The translations under genes and the position numbers were made by a program. Below the pieces are notes generated by a model. That model did not search any database and had not been told where the DNA came from. It was given only the letters and a program-made list of their open reading frames with translations. Below, piece by piece: positions 44,538 to 52,021 of a stretch of 64,000 bases of DNA (the first letter of the stretch is position 1; each line of letters begins with the position of its first letter). The DNA comes from Lewinellaceae bacterium (lineage in GTDB: Bacteria > Bacteroidota > Bacteroidia > Chitinophagales > Saprospiraceae), in assembly GCA_020636375.1 (NCBI GenBank), contig JACJXZ010000020.1, forward strand, positions 62,001 through 126,000, written 5' to 3'.

Positions 44538-44654
44538 GCGCCCACCGTTAAAAGGCTGCCGGGCATTTGAGCGCGCAGCAAGGCGCTGATAGCCGCCAGC
44601 GCCAGGGCGGGCAATAAGAACAGGGAAAGCGAACGGGCCATATGAATCGGTTTT

Positions 44655-44877
44655 AGTGCTTGTTGGGAGGGGATCATTTGGGCTGCAAATGGCGGATTTT
44701 GGAATCCCGACCCTGCGGGTGCGGGACAGGCTCTCACTTTGCCATTTTTTTGCCCCGTAGCGCTGCTATGAGACAAAAAAATGCCTTTGTGAGAACCCCA
44801 AATCGGCCATTCCTGCCTGCCAGCGAGCTGGCGAGCAGGCAGGTTCGCTACCAAAGCACCACCTCCCAACAAGCACT
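44655..44877. mobile_element. MITE-like element with 16-bp terminal inverted repeats
   Basis: AGTGCTTGTTGGGAGG (44655-44670) and its exact complement (44862-44877) enclose 191 bp without a gene, including GCAAATGGCGGATTTTGG against the AAATCGGCCATTCCTGCC side. It lies between a likely promoter (44979) and the start of the decayed protease. The ends are related to the element at 37448. Confidence 0.75.
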
Positions 44878-44978
44878 TGGTTAATGAGCGTTTCGTTAGT
44901 GTTGTTTGTCGTTTGTTGCGCGGCGCTTGGGCAGGGCTCCTGGCGCCAGGAAAGTGTTGTTTAATTGTTTCGCGGTGC

Positions 44979-44986
44979 CAAATATA
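44979..44986 (-). promoter_or_regulatory. -7 element (TATATTTG) upstream of the decayed surface protease
   Basis: Exact TAnnTTTG on the minus strand, 338 bp from the signal-peptide ATG; the MITE-like element fills much of that gap. No -33 TTG at the usual distance. Confidence 0.4.
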
Positions 44987-45143
44987 CGCCTTTATCCGGT
45001 GCGCTTGTCGTGAAAAGCCGGCTTTAACATAAGCAACGCCGGGAAATACCCTTTTTGTGGTAGGGGCGTTTGCAGTGGCTTTCCATTTTGGCATTGTTGC
45101 TTTACTGAATGTATGACCGCCGGCAGATTCCTTCCCTCTTCCC

Positions 45144-45208
45144 TGATAAAAATCATCCTCCCTTCTGATAATTGTCATTCGGCCCTAATGTAGCGGAGGT
45201 TATATTTG
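45144..45208 (+). promoter_or_regulatory. Regulated promoter with two CRP/FNR-like dyads
   Basis: TGATAAAAATCA (45144-45155) and TGATAATTGTCA (45166-45177) have centres 22 bp apart. TATATTTG (45201-45208, TAnnTTTG) starts 29.5 bp after the second centre. The transcription start expected near 45214 puts the second dyad at about -42, the class II activator position. The same geometry occurs at 46370 and 47565. Confidence 0.8.
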
Positions 45209-45239
45209 GCAGGTAAGGCAACTAACAACCGTTCGTATT

Positions 45240-46184
45240 ATGATGTCCTTAAGCAAAACATCTATGGCAAATCCAGCAACGGCCATTCAGCCCTTCCAGG
45301 TCCGCCAGGCCATGGTCGCTCTCGAGTTGGGGCCGACCGACAACAAAATCCTGGAATACCTGGATTTCTTCACCAAAGAAGTCCCTACCGGTGCAGCGTA
45401 CTTCCTGCACGTGTTGCCGAAATTCGACCTGCTCAACACCATGATGGAGCGGGAAGCAGAAGCGCTGATCAGCAACTACGAGATCAACGACGAGGTCGTT
45501 TCCCGGATGGAACGAAAAATCCGTTCCCGCCTGACGGACGACCAGACGATACACATAGAATTTGACGTCAAAGAGGGCAACCCCCTGGAGGAATTGCTGG
45601 AAGACACCAATGACGTGAAGGCCGATCTGGTGGTCATCGGCCAGAAGAGCGGCGTCAGCCAGCACGGCATCCTGGCCAAGAACCTGGCGCGCAAAGCCCA
45701 GTGCAACGCCCTGGTAATACCGGACAAGGCCAAAGCCCAGATCAAAAGAATACTGGTACCGGTCGACTTTTCCGAGTACTCCATCAAGGCATTGCGCACG
45801 GCCATCGCCCTCAACCTGGAATTGTTCGAGCCGGCGGAAGTCGTCTGCCTGAATATCTACGAGGTTCCCAACCTCAGCGTTTACAAGATCCAGAAAACTA
45901 AAGAACAGTTCCAGGAGATGCTGGAAAAGGACCACCGGGACGCCTTCGAGGCGTTTCTGAACACGCACATACCCGAACACAAGGACGAGGTCAGGGTAGA
46001 ATTGATTTGTCGCGAAGGCGCCGGCGTGGCCCAGTATATTATGGACTACGCCTATGATAAAAAGGCCGACCTCATTGTGATGGGTGCCAAAGGGCACTCC
46101 CAGGTCGAACTCCTGCTGATGGGCAGCGTTACCGAAAAGGTGCTGGCCGTCAACGAGTCGATCCCTACGCTGGTCGTGAAATAA
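45240..46184 (+). CDS. Universal stress protein, tandem Usp domains
   Basis: 314 residues with two Usp folds. The first is degenerate (AMVALELGPTDNKILEYLDF, ADLVVIGQKSGVSQHGILAK); the second (from ILVPVDFSEYSIKALRTAIA) ends in an ATP-binding-type GxxGHSQVELLLMGSVTEKV. Cytoplasmic; such proteins help survival under starvation, hypoxia or redox stress. ATG 45240, 45243 or 45264 are possible. The promoter with two FNR-like boxes lies just upstream and a strong terminator follows. Confidence 0.93.
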   Translation: MMSLSKTSMANPATAIQPFQVRQAMVALELGPTDNKILEYLDFFTKEVPTGAAYFLHVLPKFDLLNTMMEREAEALISNYEINDEVVSRMERKIRSRLTDDQTIHIEFDVKEGNPLEELLEDTNDVKADLVVIGQKSGVSQHGILAKNLARKAQCNALVIPDKAKAQIKRILVPVDFSEYSIKALRTAIALNLELFEPAEVVCLNIYEVPNLSVYKIQKTKEQFQEMLEKDHRDAFEAFLNTHIPEHKDEVRVELICREGAGVAQYIMDYAYDKKADLIVMGAKGHSQVELLLMGSVTEKVLAVNESIPTLVVK

Positions 46185-46267
46185 CTGCCGGCAGGAGAGG
46201 CGGCCCCGAAAAGACGAATCATAGCTTGGTGAATTTTTTTCTATTTAGTGAGGTTAGTTTTTCGGGA

Positions 46268-46303
46268 GGCCGTCAAAGATTTTTCTTTGACGGCCCTTTC
46301 TTT
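46268..46303 (+). terminator. Intrinsic terminator after the first Usp gene
   Basis: GGCCGTCAAAGA and TCTTTGACGGCC form a perfect 12-bp stem, followed by CTTTCTTT. Confidence 0.92.
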
Positions 46304-46305
46304 CG

Positions 46306-46330
46306 GACGGGCCACTTTTAAGTGGCTCGT
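46306..46330. repeat. Recurrent 3' palindrome, copy 3
   Basis: GACGGGCCAC and GTGGCTCGT flank TTTTAA, directly after the terminator. Compare 4500 and 16311. Confidence 0.65.
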
Positions 46331-46369
46331 AATGAAAAACCCGATTCACGCTAAATCTCCTGCCTATGA

Positions 46370-46434
46370 TGACAAAAATCAACTGACGTACTGACCATTA
46401 TCAGCCGCCTCGGGCCGGCAAAAGCCTAGATTTG
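46370..46434 (+). promoter_or_regulatory. Regulated promoter with two CRP/FNR-like dyads
   Basis: TGACAAAAATCA (46370-46381) and TGACCATTATCA (46392-46403), centres 22 bp apart; TAGATTTG (46427-46434) starts 29.5 bp after the second centre. The leader to the ATG at 46563 would be about 120 nt. Confidence 0.78.
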
Positions 46435-46562
46435 AAACGAGGCTTGGCAGTGTTATTGCAAAAGCCATTTGATTTGCCAGTTGGATGAGTTGGTCAAGAG
46501 CGGATTTTAAGAGCCTCTAAGGCAACGCGTTACAACTCTCCCTGCGTATAAAGCCAAGAACC

Positions 46563-46943
46563 ATGGTAATATCCGACGATAAAACATTCCGGGACATACA
46601 AAAAGCGTTCAACAGCAAATTCCCCTATCTTAAACTGGAATTCTATTCCTCCCGGCACTCCGAGGGCGAAGGGTCGCCCATTCAGGAACGCATCGATCCT
46701 GAGCAATTGCTCAAAACCGCCCGCCAGATTCACAACAAAGGGAATGTCAAAGTGGAAGGGGAAATGAAGGTGAGCGAGTTCGAACAGCTCTTCCACGATA
46801 AGTTCGGGCTCAACGTCCAGGTATTCCGGAAGTCGGGCAACCTCTGGATGCAAACGACTTCCACCGACCACTGGACGCTGGCGGAACAAAACCGCAAGGG
46901 CGGATCCTCCGAATTACATTACAAAGAAAAATACAGAACATGA
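46563..46943 (+). CDS. Conserved-looking hypothetical protein, first gene of a CBS-domain operon
   Basis: 126 residues, soluble, no signal peptide. MVISDDKTFRDIQKAFNSKF and KFGLNVQVFRKSGNLWMQTT are alpha/beta-like; no family is recognised. The stop overlaps the start of the CBS gene (ATGA), so the two are translationally coupled. It belongs to the stress cluster by promoter architecture. Confidence 0.7.
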   Translation: MVISDDKTFRDIQKAFNSKFPYLKLEFYSSRHSEGEGSPIQERIDPEQLLKTARQIHNKGNVKVEGEMKVSEFEQLFHDKFGLNVQVFRKSGNLWMQTTSTDHWTLAEQNRKGGSSELHYKEKYRT

Positions 46944-47362
46944 TCCTAGCCGCCGACACCACCGTTGCCGACATCATGAGCAGGAATGTCCTTTTTGCTC
47001 ACCTCGGCCAGAGCTTCACGCAATTGTGTCGCCTCTTTTTCGAGATGGACATTCACCATCTGCCGGTGGCTGACGACAAGGGGGTGCTCATCGGCATCCT
47101 CAGCGCCAATGACGTGCTGAAAGCCTATGGCCGCAAGGTGCCTACGCTGAAACGCGCCGACGAGGCCATGCTGAACGAGAACATTACGATCTACGACCTG
47201 ATGACGCAGGACCCGGTCAGCGTCCCTCCGGGCACAACCCTCAAGGAGGCCGCCCAGTTGCTGGCATTACACAACATCCAATCCCTGCCCGTCGTGGAAG
47301 GGGAAAAGGTGGTGGGTATCGTTACCAGCCGGGATTTGATCCGCTACCTGGCCGGCGCCTGA
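46940..47362 (+). CDS. CBS-domain pair protein
   Basis: 140 residues consisting of two CBS motifs (VADIMSRNVLFAHLGQSFTQ ... GVLIGILSANDVLKAY and IYDLMTQDPVSVPPGTTLKE ... EKVVGIVTSRDLIRYL). Stand-alone CBS pairs bind adenine nucleotides and sense energy state. ATG overlaps the preceding stop by 4 bp. With the flanking Usp genes it forms a likely energy- or oxygen-stress module. Confidence 0.92.
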   Translation: MILAADTTVADIMSRNVLFAHLGQSFTQLCRLFFEMDIHHLPVADDKGVLIGILSANDVLKAYGRKVPTLKRADEAMLNENITIYDLMTQDPVSVPPGTTLKEAAQLLALHNIQSLPVVEGEKVVGIVTSRDLIRYLAGA

Positions 47363-47525
47363 CTGGTGCTTCCGGAACGAAGTTCCGGGGCAGTTATTGG
47401 TTATGGCCGGCGCATCGAACGCACGGGCACAGGAAAATTCCCGCTCTCCGGTTCCATCCGGGCGGGGGTTTTCCTGCGCAAGCAACAAAAGACATAGTTA
47501 AAATTGGCTTTTGCGACTAGGACGA

Positions 47526-47561
47526 GGGGCGGCCATCTATTTATAGATGGTTGCCCTTTTT
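47526..47561 (+). terminator. Intrinsic terminator after the CBS gene
   Basis: GGGCGGCCATCTA pairs with TAGATGGTTGCCC across TTTA, followed by TTTTT. It ends 4 bp before the next pair of FNR-like boxes. Confidence 0.9.
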
Positions 47562-47564
47562 CGT

Positions 47565-47629
47565 TGATAAAAGTCAACCGGGCCGTTGATAAACATCATG
47601 CCGCTAAAGCCGCTGCTCCTATACATTGA
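47565..47629 (+). promoter_or_regulatory. Regulated promoter with two CRP/FNR-like dyads
   Basis: TGATAAAAGTCA (47565-47576) and TGATAAACATCA (47587-47598), centres 22 bp apart; TACATTGA (47622-47629, a one-base variant of the -7 element) starts 29.5 bp after the second centre. The start codon is at 47676. Confidence 0.75.
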
Positions 47630-47675
47630 ATGAAGAGAAAGCCGAACTATCGCGAAAGCTAAAAATCAATTGTTT

Positions 47676-48521
47676 ATGAAAAGCATCCTGGCGCCCACCG
47701 ATTTTTCCGCCTGCGCCTTTCAGGCAACGGAAGCTGCCGCCGGGCTGGCCCGACGCTTCGGCGCTGCCCTGCACCTGATGACCTGCCTGGACATCCCCGC
47801 CAACTGGAGCCAGCTTTCCGCCCGGGAAAAAGCACAGCTGCCGGAAGCCCAGCAACGGATATACAATGCCGAGGTCCTGTTCAATGACCTGCGCAGCCGC
47901 TTCCCCGACATCGAGGTCAAGACCGCCTACTGCGGCGGCAAGCTCACCGCCGAGGTGAAGAAATACGTCAGCCGGTTTTCCATCGATTTTATCGTTATGG
48001 GCTCTCACGGGGCCGGCGGCAAGAACGAATACTTCGTAGGATCCAACACCCAGAAGGTCGTCCGGGAAGTGCACTGTCCTACCCTGGTGATCAAGGAACC
48101 GCTGGAGGAAGTGAATTTTGATAAGGTGGTCTTTGCCTCCAGTTTTCATCAGAATGAGCGGGCGCCGTTTATGAAGTTCAAAGATTTCGTCAAACACTTC
48201 GTCCCGGAAATCCACCTGGTGGAGATCCATACGTCTTCCCTGCTGGATCCTCCTTATTTCCTGAGCCACGAAGCCATGGAGGAATTTCGCAGCCTCTGCG
48301 CTCCTTTCCGCTGCGAAACCCACATCCACCGCAACTTCAATGTGGAACGGGGAATCCGCGCCTTTGCCGAAGAGGTAGGCGCCAAACTGATCGGCATTTC
48401 GAACCATCACCGCCATCCGCTGAAACGCATGCTGATCGGCAGCAACGTGGAAGCCCTCATCAACCATTCGAGCATCCCCGTTCTGAGCATCGATTATGAA
48501 AAGACAGCGGCAGCCGTCTGA
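47676..48521 (+). CDS. Universal stress protein, tandem Usp domains
   Basis: 281 residues. MKSILAPTDFSACAFQATEA starts the first Usp domain, which ends IDFIVMGSHGAGGKNEYFVG and PTLVIKEP; a second, more divergent domain (FDKVVFASSFHQNE ... AKLIGISNHHRHPLKRMLIG) follows. The start is ATG 47676. The next Usp gene begins 20 bp downstream and is co-transcribed. Confidence 0.93.
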   Translation: MKSILAPTDFSACAFQATEAAAGLARRFGAALHLMTCLDIPANWSQLSAREKAQLPEAQQRIYNAEVLFNDLRSRFPDIEVKTAYCGGKLTAEVKKYVSRFSIDFIVMGSHGAGGKNEYFVGSNTQKVVREVHCPTLVIKEPLEEVNFDKVVFASSFHQNERAPFMKFKDFVKHFVPEIHLVEIHTSSLLDPPYFLSHEAMEEFRSLCAPFRCETHIHRNFNVERGIRAFAEEVGAKLIGISNHHRHPLKRMLIGSNVEALINHSSIPVLSIDYEKTAAAV

Positions 48522-48541
48522 CAAACCCAAAAGGAAAACCT

Positions 48542-49351
48542 ATGAAAAAGATACTATTCCCGACCGATTTCTCGGAAACCGCCCAGAATGCATTCGCCTA
48601 CGCCGTCCGCCTGGCCGAAGGGCTGGATACCCGGGTCGATGTAGTGAACATCTACCACCTGCCGCTCAACGACGCCGGGCGGGTGCCGCCCGACTATATC
48701 GAACGGATGCTCAACGAGAAAAAACAAAGCGTGGAGCAGCACCTGCGGGAGTTCATCAGCGGCCATTCCCAAAAAAATATTGGGGAGCTGAGGGCCGAAT
48801 ATGGCATCTTCGTCTATCAGGAATTGATCGATATGGCCGAAAACGAAGACTACAGCCTCATCGTGATGGGGACCAAGGGCGAACGCAACGCCATCGAAAA
48901 AATGATGGGCAGCGTAACCACCCATACCATGATGCATGCGCCCTGCCCGGTACTCGCCATTCCGGAAAGCGTGGAATATAACCCCATCGGCCACATCGCC
49001 TACGCTACCGACTTCGAACCCAGCGATGAACACGCCGTCGAACAGCTCATGGAATTTGCCGGCAAACTGGGCGCAGCCATCCACTTTGTCCATATCGACA
49101 CCAAAGCCGTGGCCGGCAGCGTGGAGGACTATGTGATGGTAGAGAACTATCCTTTCCCCTTCACGGACTTCTCCGTGGTGGGCAGCCACTCGGTCACCGA
49201 CGGGCTCGACGAGTTCGTCCGGAAAAACAAGATCGACGTCCTGGCACTGTTCATCCCCAACCGCCGGCTGTGGGAACGCCTTTTCCACGCCAGCTTCACC
49301 AAGCAGATGGCCTTTCACAGCAAGGTGCCGTTGCTGGTGTTTAGGGAGTAG
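48542..49351 (+). CDS. Universal stress protein, tandem Usp domains
   Basis: 269 residues. First domain complete with ATP-binding-like features (MKKILFPTDFSETAQNAFAY, SLIVMGTKGERNAIEKMMGS); second domain (GHIAYATDFEPSDEHAVEQL, IDVLALFIPNRRLWERLFHA) lacks the Gly-rich loop. Second gene of the operon driven from 47565. No terminator is evident before the short repeats that follow. Confidence 0.93.
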   Translation: MKKILFPTDFSETAQNAFAYAVRLAEGLDTRVDVVNIYHLPLNDAGRVPPDYIERMLNEKKQSVEQHLREFISGHSQKNIGELRAEYGIFVYQELIDMAENEDYSLIVMGTKGERNAIEKMMGSVTTHTMMHAPCPVLAIPESVEYNPIGHIAYATDFEPSDEHAVEQLMEFAGKLGAAIHFVHIDTKAVAGSVEDYVMVENYPFPFTDFSVVGSHSVTDGLDEFVRKNKIDVLALFIPNRRLWERLFHASFTKQMAFHSKVPLLVFRE

Positions 49352-49359
49352 GGGGGGCG

Positions 49360-49477
49360 TGTGTAAGTGTATAGGTGTATAAGTGCATTTGTGCATTTGT
49401 GTGTGCGGCCGAATGCACGAATACACCTATACACAAATGCACGAATACACCTACTACACAAATGCACAAATACACAT
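49360..49477. repeat. GT/AC-rich short repeats with internal inverted repeat
   Basis: GTGTAAGTGTATAGGTGTAT, then GTGCATTTGTGCATTTGTGT and, 20 bp on, the complementary ACACCTATACACAAATGCAC twice. It lies between convergent genes and could form a long hairpin. Confidence 0.75.
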
Positions 49478-49479
49478 TC

Positions 49480-51300
49480 CTAAAACGCCTGCAACTCCAC
49501 CAGCTTCTGATACTCTCCGGCTTTGCGCAGCAGCGCCTCGTGGGTGCCCCGTTCTATGATCCGCCCGTCTTTCATCACGACGATCTCGTCGGCGTGCTGA
49601 ATGGTAGAGAGGCGGTGGGCGATCACGATGGAGGTCCGGTTTTTCATCAATTCCAGCAAGGCTTGTTGTACCAGCTTCTCCGATTCGGAATCCAGGGCGG
49701 AAGTGGCCTCGTCCAGGATGAGGATGGGCGGGTTTTTCAGGATGGCGCGGGCGATGGTCAGGCGCTGGCGCTGGCCGCCGCTCAGCTTGCCGCCCCGGTC
49801 CCCGATATTGGTCTGGTAGCCCTGCTCGGTGGCCATGATGAAATCGTGGGCGTTGGCCACGCGGGCCGCGCGTTGAACCTCCTCCTCCGTGACGCCTTCG
49901 AGGCCGAAGACGATGTTGTTGTAGATGGTGTCGTTGAACAGGATGGCCTCCTGGGAGACGATGCCCATGAGGTGGCGCAGGGCGTACAGCTGATAGTCGC
50001 GGATATCGTGCCCGTCCAGATAAATCCCCCCCTGCGACACGTCGTAGAAGCGGGGCAGCAGGTCGACCAGGGTGGATTTGCCGGCACCGGAAGCGCCCAC
50101 CAGGGCGATTACCTTTCCGCGGGGGATCTCCAGAGAGATATTTTGCAGCACCGGCCCTTCGTCCGCCCGGTAGGAGAAGCTGACGTCCCGGTATTCGATC
50201 TTTTCCCGGAAGCCGTCGATGGGCAGGGCGCCGGGCTTCTCCCGGATGTTCACCTCGGCGTCCAGCACCTGCTCCACCCGCTCCATGGCGGCGACGCCCT
50301 TTTGAATGTTGTAAATGGCCTTGGTCAGCGACTTGGCGGGGTCGATCACGTTGTAGAACGCAAAGATGAAGGTCAGGAAGGTCTCCGCCGCCAGCTGGCC
50401 GCTGAAGACCTGGCGGGAGCCGTACCAGAGCAGGACGGCGACGGTGGCGATGCCCAGGAACTCGGATAAGGGAGAAGACAGGTCGCGCCGCCACAGCAGG
50501 CGGGTCAGGGCATGGCGGTAGGCGTCGTTTTCCTTTGAGAACTTCTCCCGCTGATAGCCTTCGGCGTTGAAGCCCTTGATGATGCGCAGGCCGCCCAGGG
50601 CTTCTTCGACGATGGAGACCAGCAGGCCGAGTTTTTCCTGCACGGTAGCGGAGCTGCGCTTGAGCGAACGCCCGATCCCGCCGATCACCACAGCGGTAAA
50701 GATCATCAGCAGGAAGACGAAAACCGTCAGCGAAGGGCTGACGTAGATCATAAAGCCCAGGGCGCCGATGATGATCAGGGGTTCGCGAAATACTGCTTCC
50801 AGCACGTTCAGGATGCTCCACTCCACCTCCTGGACATCGGCGGTGATCCGGGACATGAGGTCTCCTTTGCGCTCTTCCGAAAAGTAGGACAACGGCAGGA
50901 TCAGCACCTTCTCAAAAAGCTGCCGCCGAATGTCCCGGATGATGCCGTTGCGCACCGGCGCCATAAAGAACAGGGACAGGTACCGGAAAAGGTTCTTCAG
51001 GAAAAACGCGGACAGGATGATGGCGCATACGAAGGCCAGAGCCGTTTCTTTGCCCTGGTTGACCACCAGCTGGCTGAGGTAGTAGTTGAAGCTCGTCGTC
51101 AGGCTGTCGATGTCGGTGATGGCGGCCGGCCTTTCCATCACCGGCGCCCGCCGGTCGAAGAGGATCTCCAGGAAGGGCACCAGCAGGGGGATGCTGGCTG
51201 CCGTGAAGATGGCAGTCAGGATATTGCTCAGCACGTTGAGCGACACATTGGCCTTGTAGTTGCGCAGGTAGCCCAGCAGGCGCCAGAAGGAGGTGTTCAT
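49480..51300 (-). CDS. MsbA-like ABC exporter, fused membrane and ATPase domains
   Basis: 606 residues from MNTSFWRLLGYLRNYKANVS. Six hydrophobic segments in residues 15-310, then the nucleotide-binding domain: Walker A GASGAGKS, Q-loop MGIVSQEAILF, signature LSGGQRQR, Walker B ILILDEATSALD, and H-loop VIAHRLST. Homodimeric exporters of this type flip lipid A or other lipids and drugs. The frame is open further upstream, but that part (GSMVSWVHGSMRP) comes from an ATGG repeat. It lies downstream of the PliI gene on the same strand. Confidence 0.95.
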   Translation of the reverse strand: MNTSFWRLLGYLRNYKANVSLNVLSNILTAIFTAASIPLLVPFLEILFDRRAPVMERPAAITDIDSLTTSFNYYLSQLVVNQGKETALAFVCAIILSAFFLKNLFRYLSLFFMAPVRNGIIRDIRRQLFEKVLILPLSYFSEERKGDLMSRITADVQEVEWSILNVLEAVFREPLIIIGALGFMIYVSPSLTVFVFLLMIFTAVVIGGIGRSLKRSSATVQEKLGLLVSIVEEALGGLRIIKGFNAEGYQREKFSKENDAYRHALTRLLWRRDLSSPLSEFLGIATVAVLLWYGSRQVFSGQLAAETFLTFIFAFYNVIDPAKSLTKAIYNIQKGVAAMERVEQVLDAEVNIREKPGALPIDGFREKIEYRDVSFSYRADEGPVLQNISLEIPRGKVIALVGASGAGKSTLVDLLPRFYDVSQGGIYLDGHDIRDYQLYALRHLMGIVSQEAILFNDTIYNNIVFGLEGVTEEEVQRAARVANAHDFIMATEQGYQTNIGDRGGKLSGGQRQRLTIARAILKNPPILILDEATSALDSESEKLVQQALLELMKNRTSIVIAHRLSTIQHADEIVVMKDGRIIERGTHEALLRKAGEYQKLVELQAF

Positions 51301-51365
51301 GGTTGCATGGTTGCATGGTCTCATGGACCCATGGACCCATGAAACCATGGACCCATGAAACAATA
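51301..51365. repeat. ATGG-containing short tandem repeats
   Basis: TTGCATGG twice, then CCATGGAC / CCATGAAA alternating about five times, directly upstream of the ABC exporter start; many spurious ATGs result. Confidence 0.75.
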
Positions 51366-51370
51366 GAATA

Positions 51371-52021
51371 TCACTCCGCCACCTGGCTTGAAACCGGCGC
51401 CAGCACAAAGGAAGCCTCCCCCTGCTGCAACCCGTAGGTGACGACGCGGTTTTTGCCCGAAGGCTGCCCGTCCTGGTAAATGGGGAAAGACCGCTTCAGC
51501 ACGCCGCCCTCGAAGAAGAACCGGCCATGGCCCTGGAAGCCTTCGGCCATCTCTTTTTGGGTTTGCAGTTCGGTCACGCTCACTATGCCGTAGGAGCGGT
51601 TGCGGTAGGAAGCAAACGGATAGACGTAGGCCGTGGAATCCGGCCCGGAGCTGCGGGCGAAGGCGTAGACTTCCGGGAAGCCGTCCTTGTCGAGGTCGGC
51701 CAGCTGGGCGTCGGTGACCAGGCCGGCCACGCCGATCTGGAAGGTATCGTTGCGGACTTCCAGGCCGGAGGGGGCAACCACCAGGGTGTTTTCCTCCGGC
51801 ACGTTGGGCGACGAAAGGCGGAAGGTGACGGGGCCCTGTTTAAGTGTCTTTTCAAACGGAATCCTGTTCCTGCGGCTCAGATGGGCCGGCCGGATGGCTT
51901 CCTTTTCCGCTTCGACGGCAGTTGTGTCGTCAGCAGCCGTGCTTTCTTCTCCTTTGGAAGCGTTCCCGCCGGAGCAGTTCCCCAGAAAGAAGAGGCAAAG
52001 TATGATAAAAATATTTCTCAT
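51371..52021 (-). CDS. Lipoprotein, PliI-type lysozyme inhibitor family
   Basis: 216 residues. MRNIFIILCLFFLGN then Cys16 is a lipobox. A low-complexity acidic linker to residue 45 is followed by a domain resembling PliI (inhibitor of I-type lysozyme): GPVTFRLSSPN, VVAPSGLEVRNDTFQIGVAG, ADLDKDGFPEVYAFARSSG, EMAEGFQGHGRF and KRSFPIYQDGQ. It would protect the periplasm from invertebrate lysozyme. Its ATG overlaps the accC stop by 1 bp (TGATG), so translation is coupled to accC. Confidence 0.8.
   Translation of the reverse strand: MRNIFIILCLFFLGNCSGGNASKGEESTAADDTTAVEAEKEAIRPAHLSRRNRIPFEKTLKQGPVTFRLSSPNVPEENTLVVAPSGLEVRNDTFQIGVAGLVTDAQLADLDKDGFPEVYAFARSSGPDSTAYVYPFASYRNRSYGIVSVTELQTQKEMAEGFQGHGRFFFEGGVLKRSFPIYQDGQPSGKNRVVTYGLQQGEASFVLAPVSSQVAE

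Larger units (their letters stand above)
38594..44641 (-). pseudogene. Decayed giant secreted zinc-protease/PKD surface protein
   Basis: One gene spread over several frames. Order on the minus strand: signal peptide MARSLSLFLLPALALAAISA (44641), an inserted repeat and frame change near 44465, a domain with GGWAGLEVREDTASGARKFG, another shift near 44060, an in-frame TGA at 43714-43716 (DYFDI-stop-FQDCVFETGTG), a shift near 43590, the long open stretch 43639-40439, then at least five more frame changes to 38594 (pieces such as YTSLYFDATGSATFSLEAF, ADIANNYMTACGFGVQVQ, GNLMEVSRTGIDLLSNAPPF, SNDIYLEQTVQTAAGIRVNG, and GTGLVYRNSLVIGQQSHTGN). Its C-terminal sorting tail is probably the piece at 37695. 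So many lesions in one locus, among intact neighbours, argue for true decay and not for sequencing error. Confidence 0.8.

Noticed and set aside
49375..50469. 364-codon plus-strand frame opposite the ABC exporter
   Set aside because: Begins in the GT/AC repeat and continues antisense to the ATPase domain.
51301..51408. N-terminal extension of the ABC exporter
   Set aside because: It translates the ATGG repeat (HGSM...); the conserved protein starts at MNTSFWRLL.
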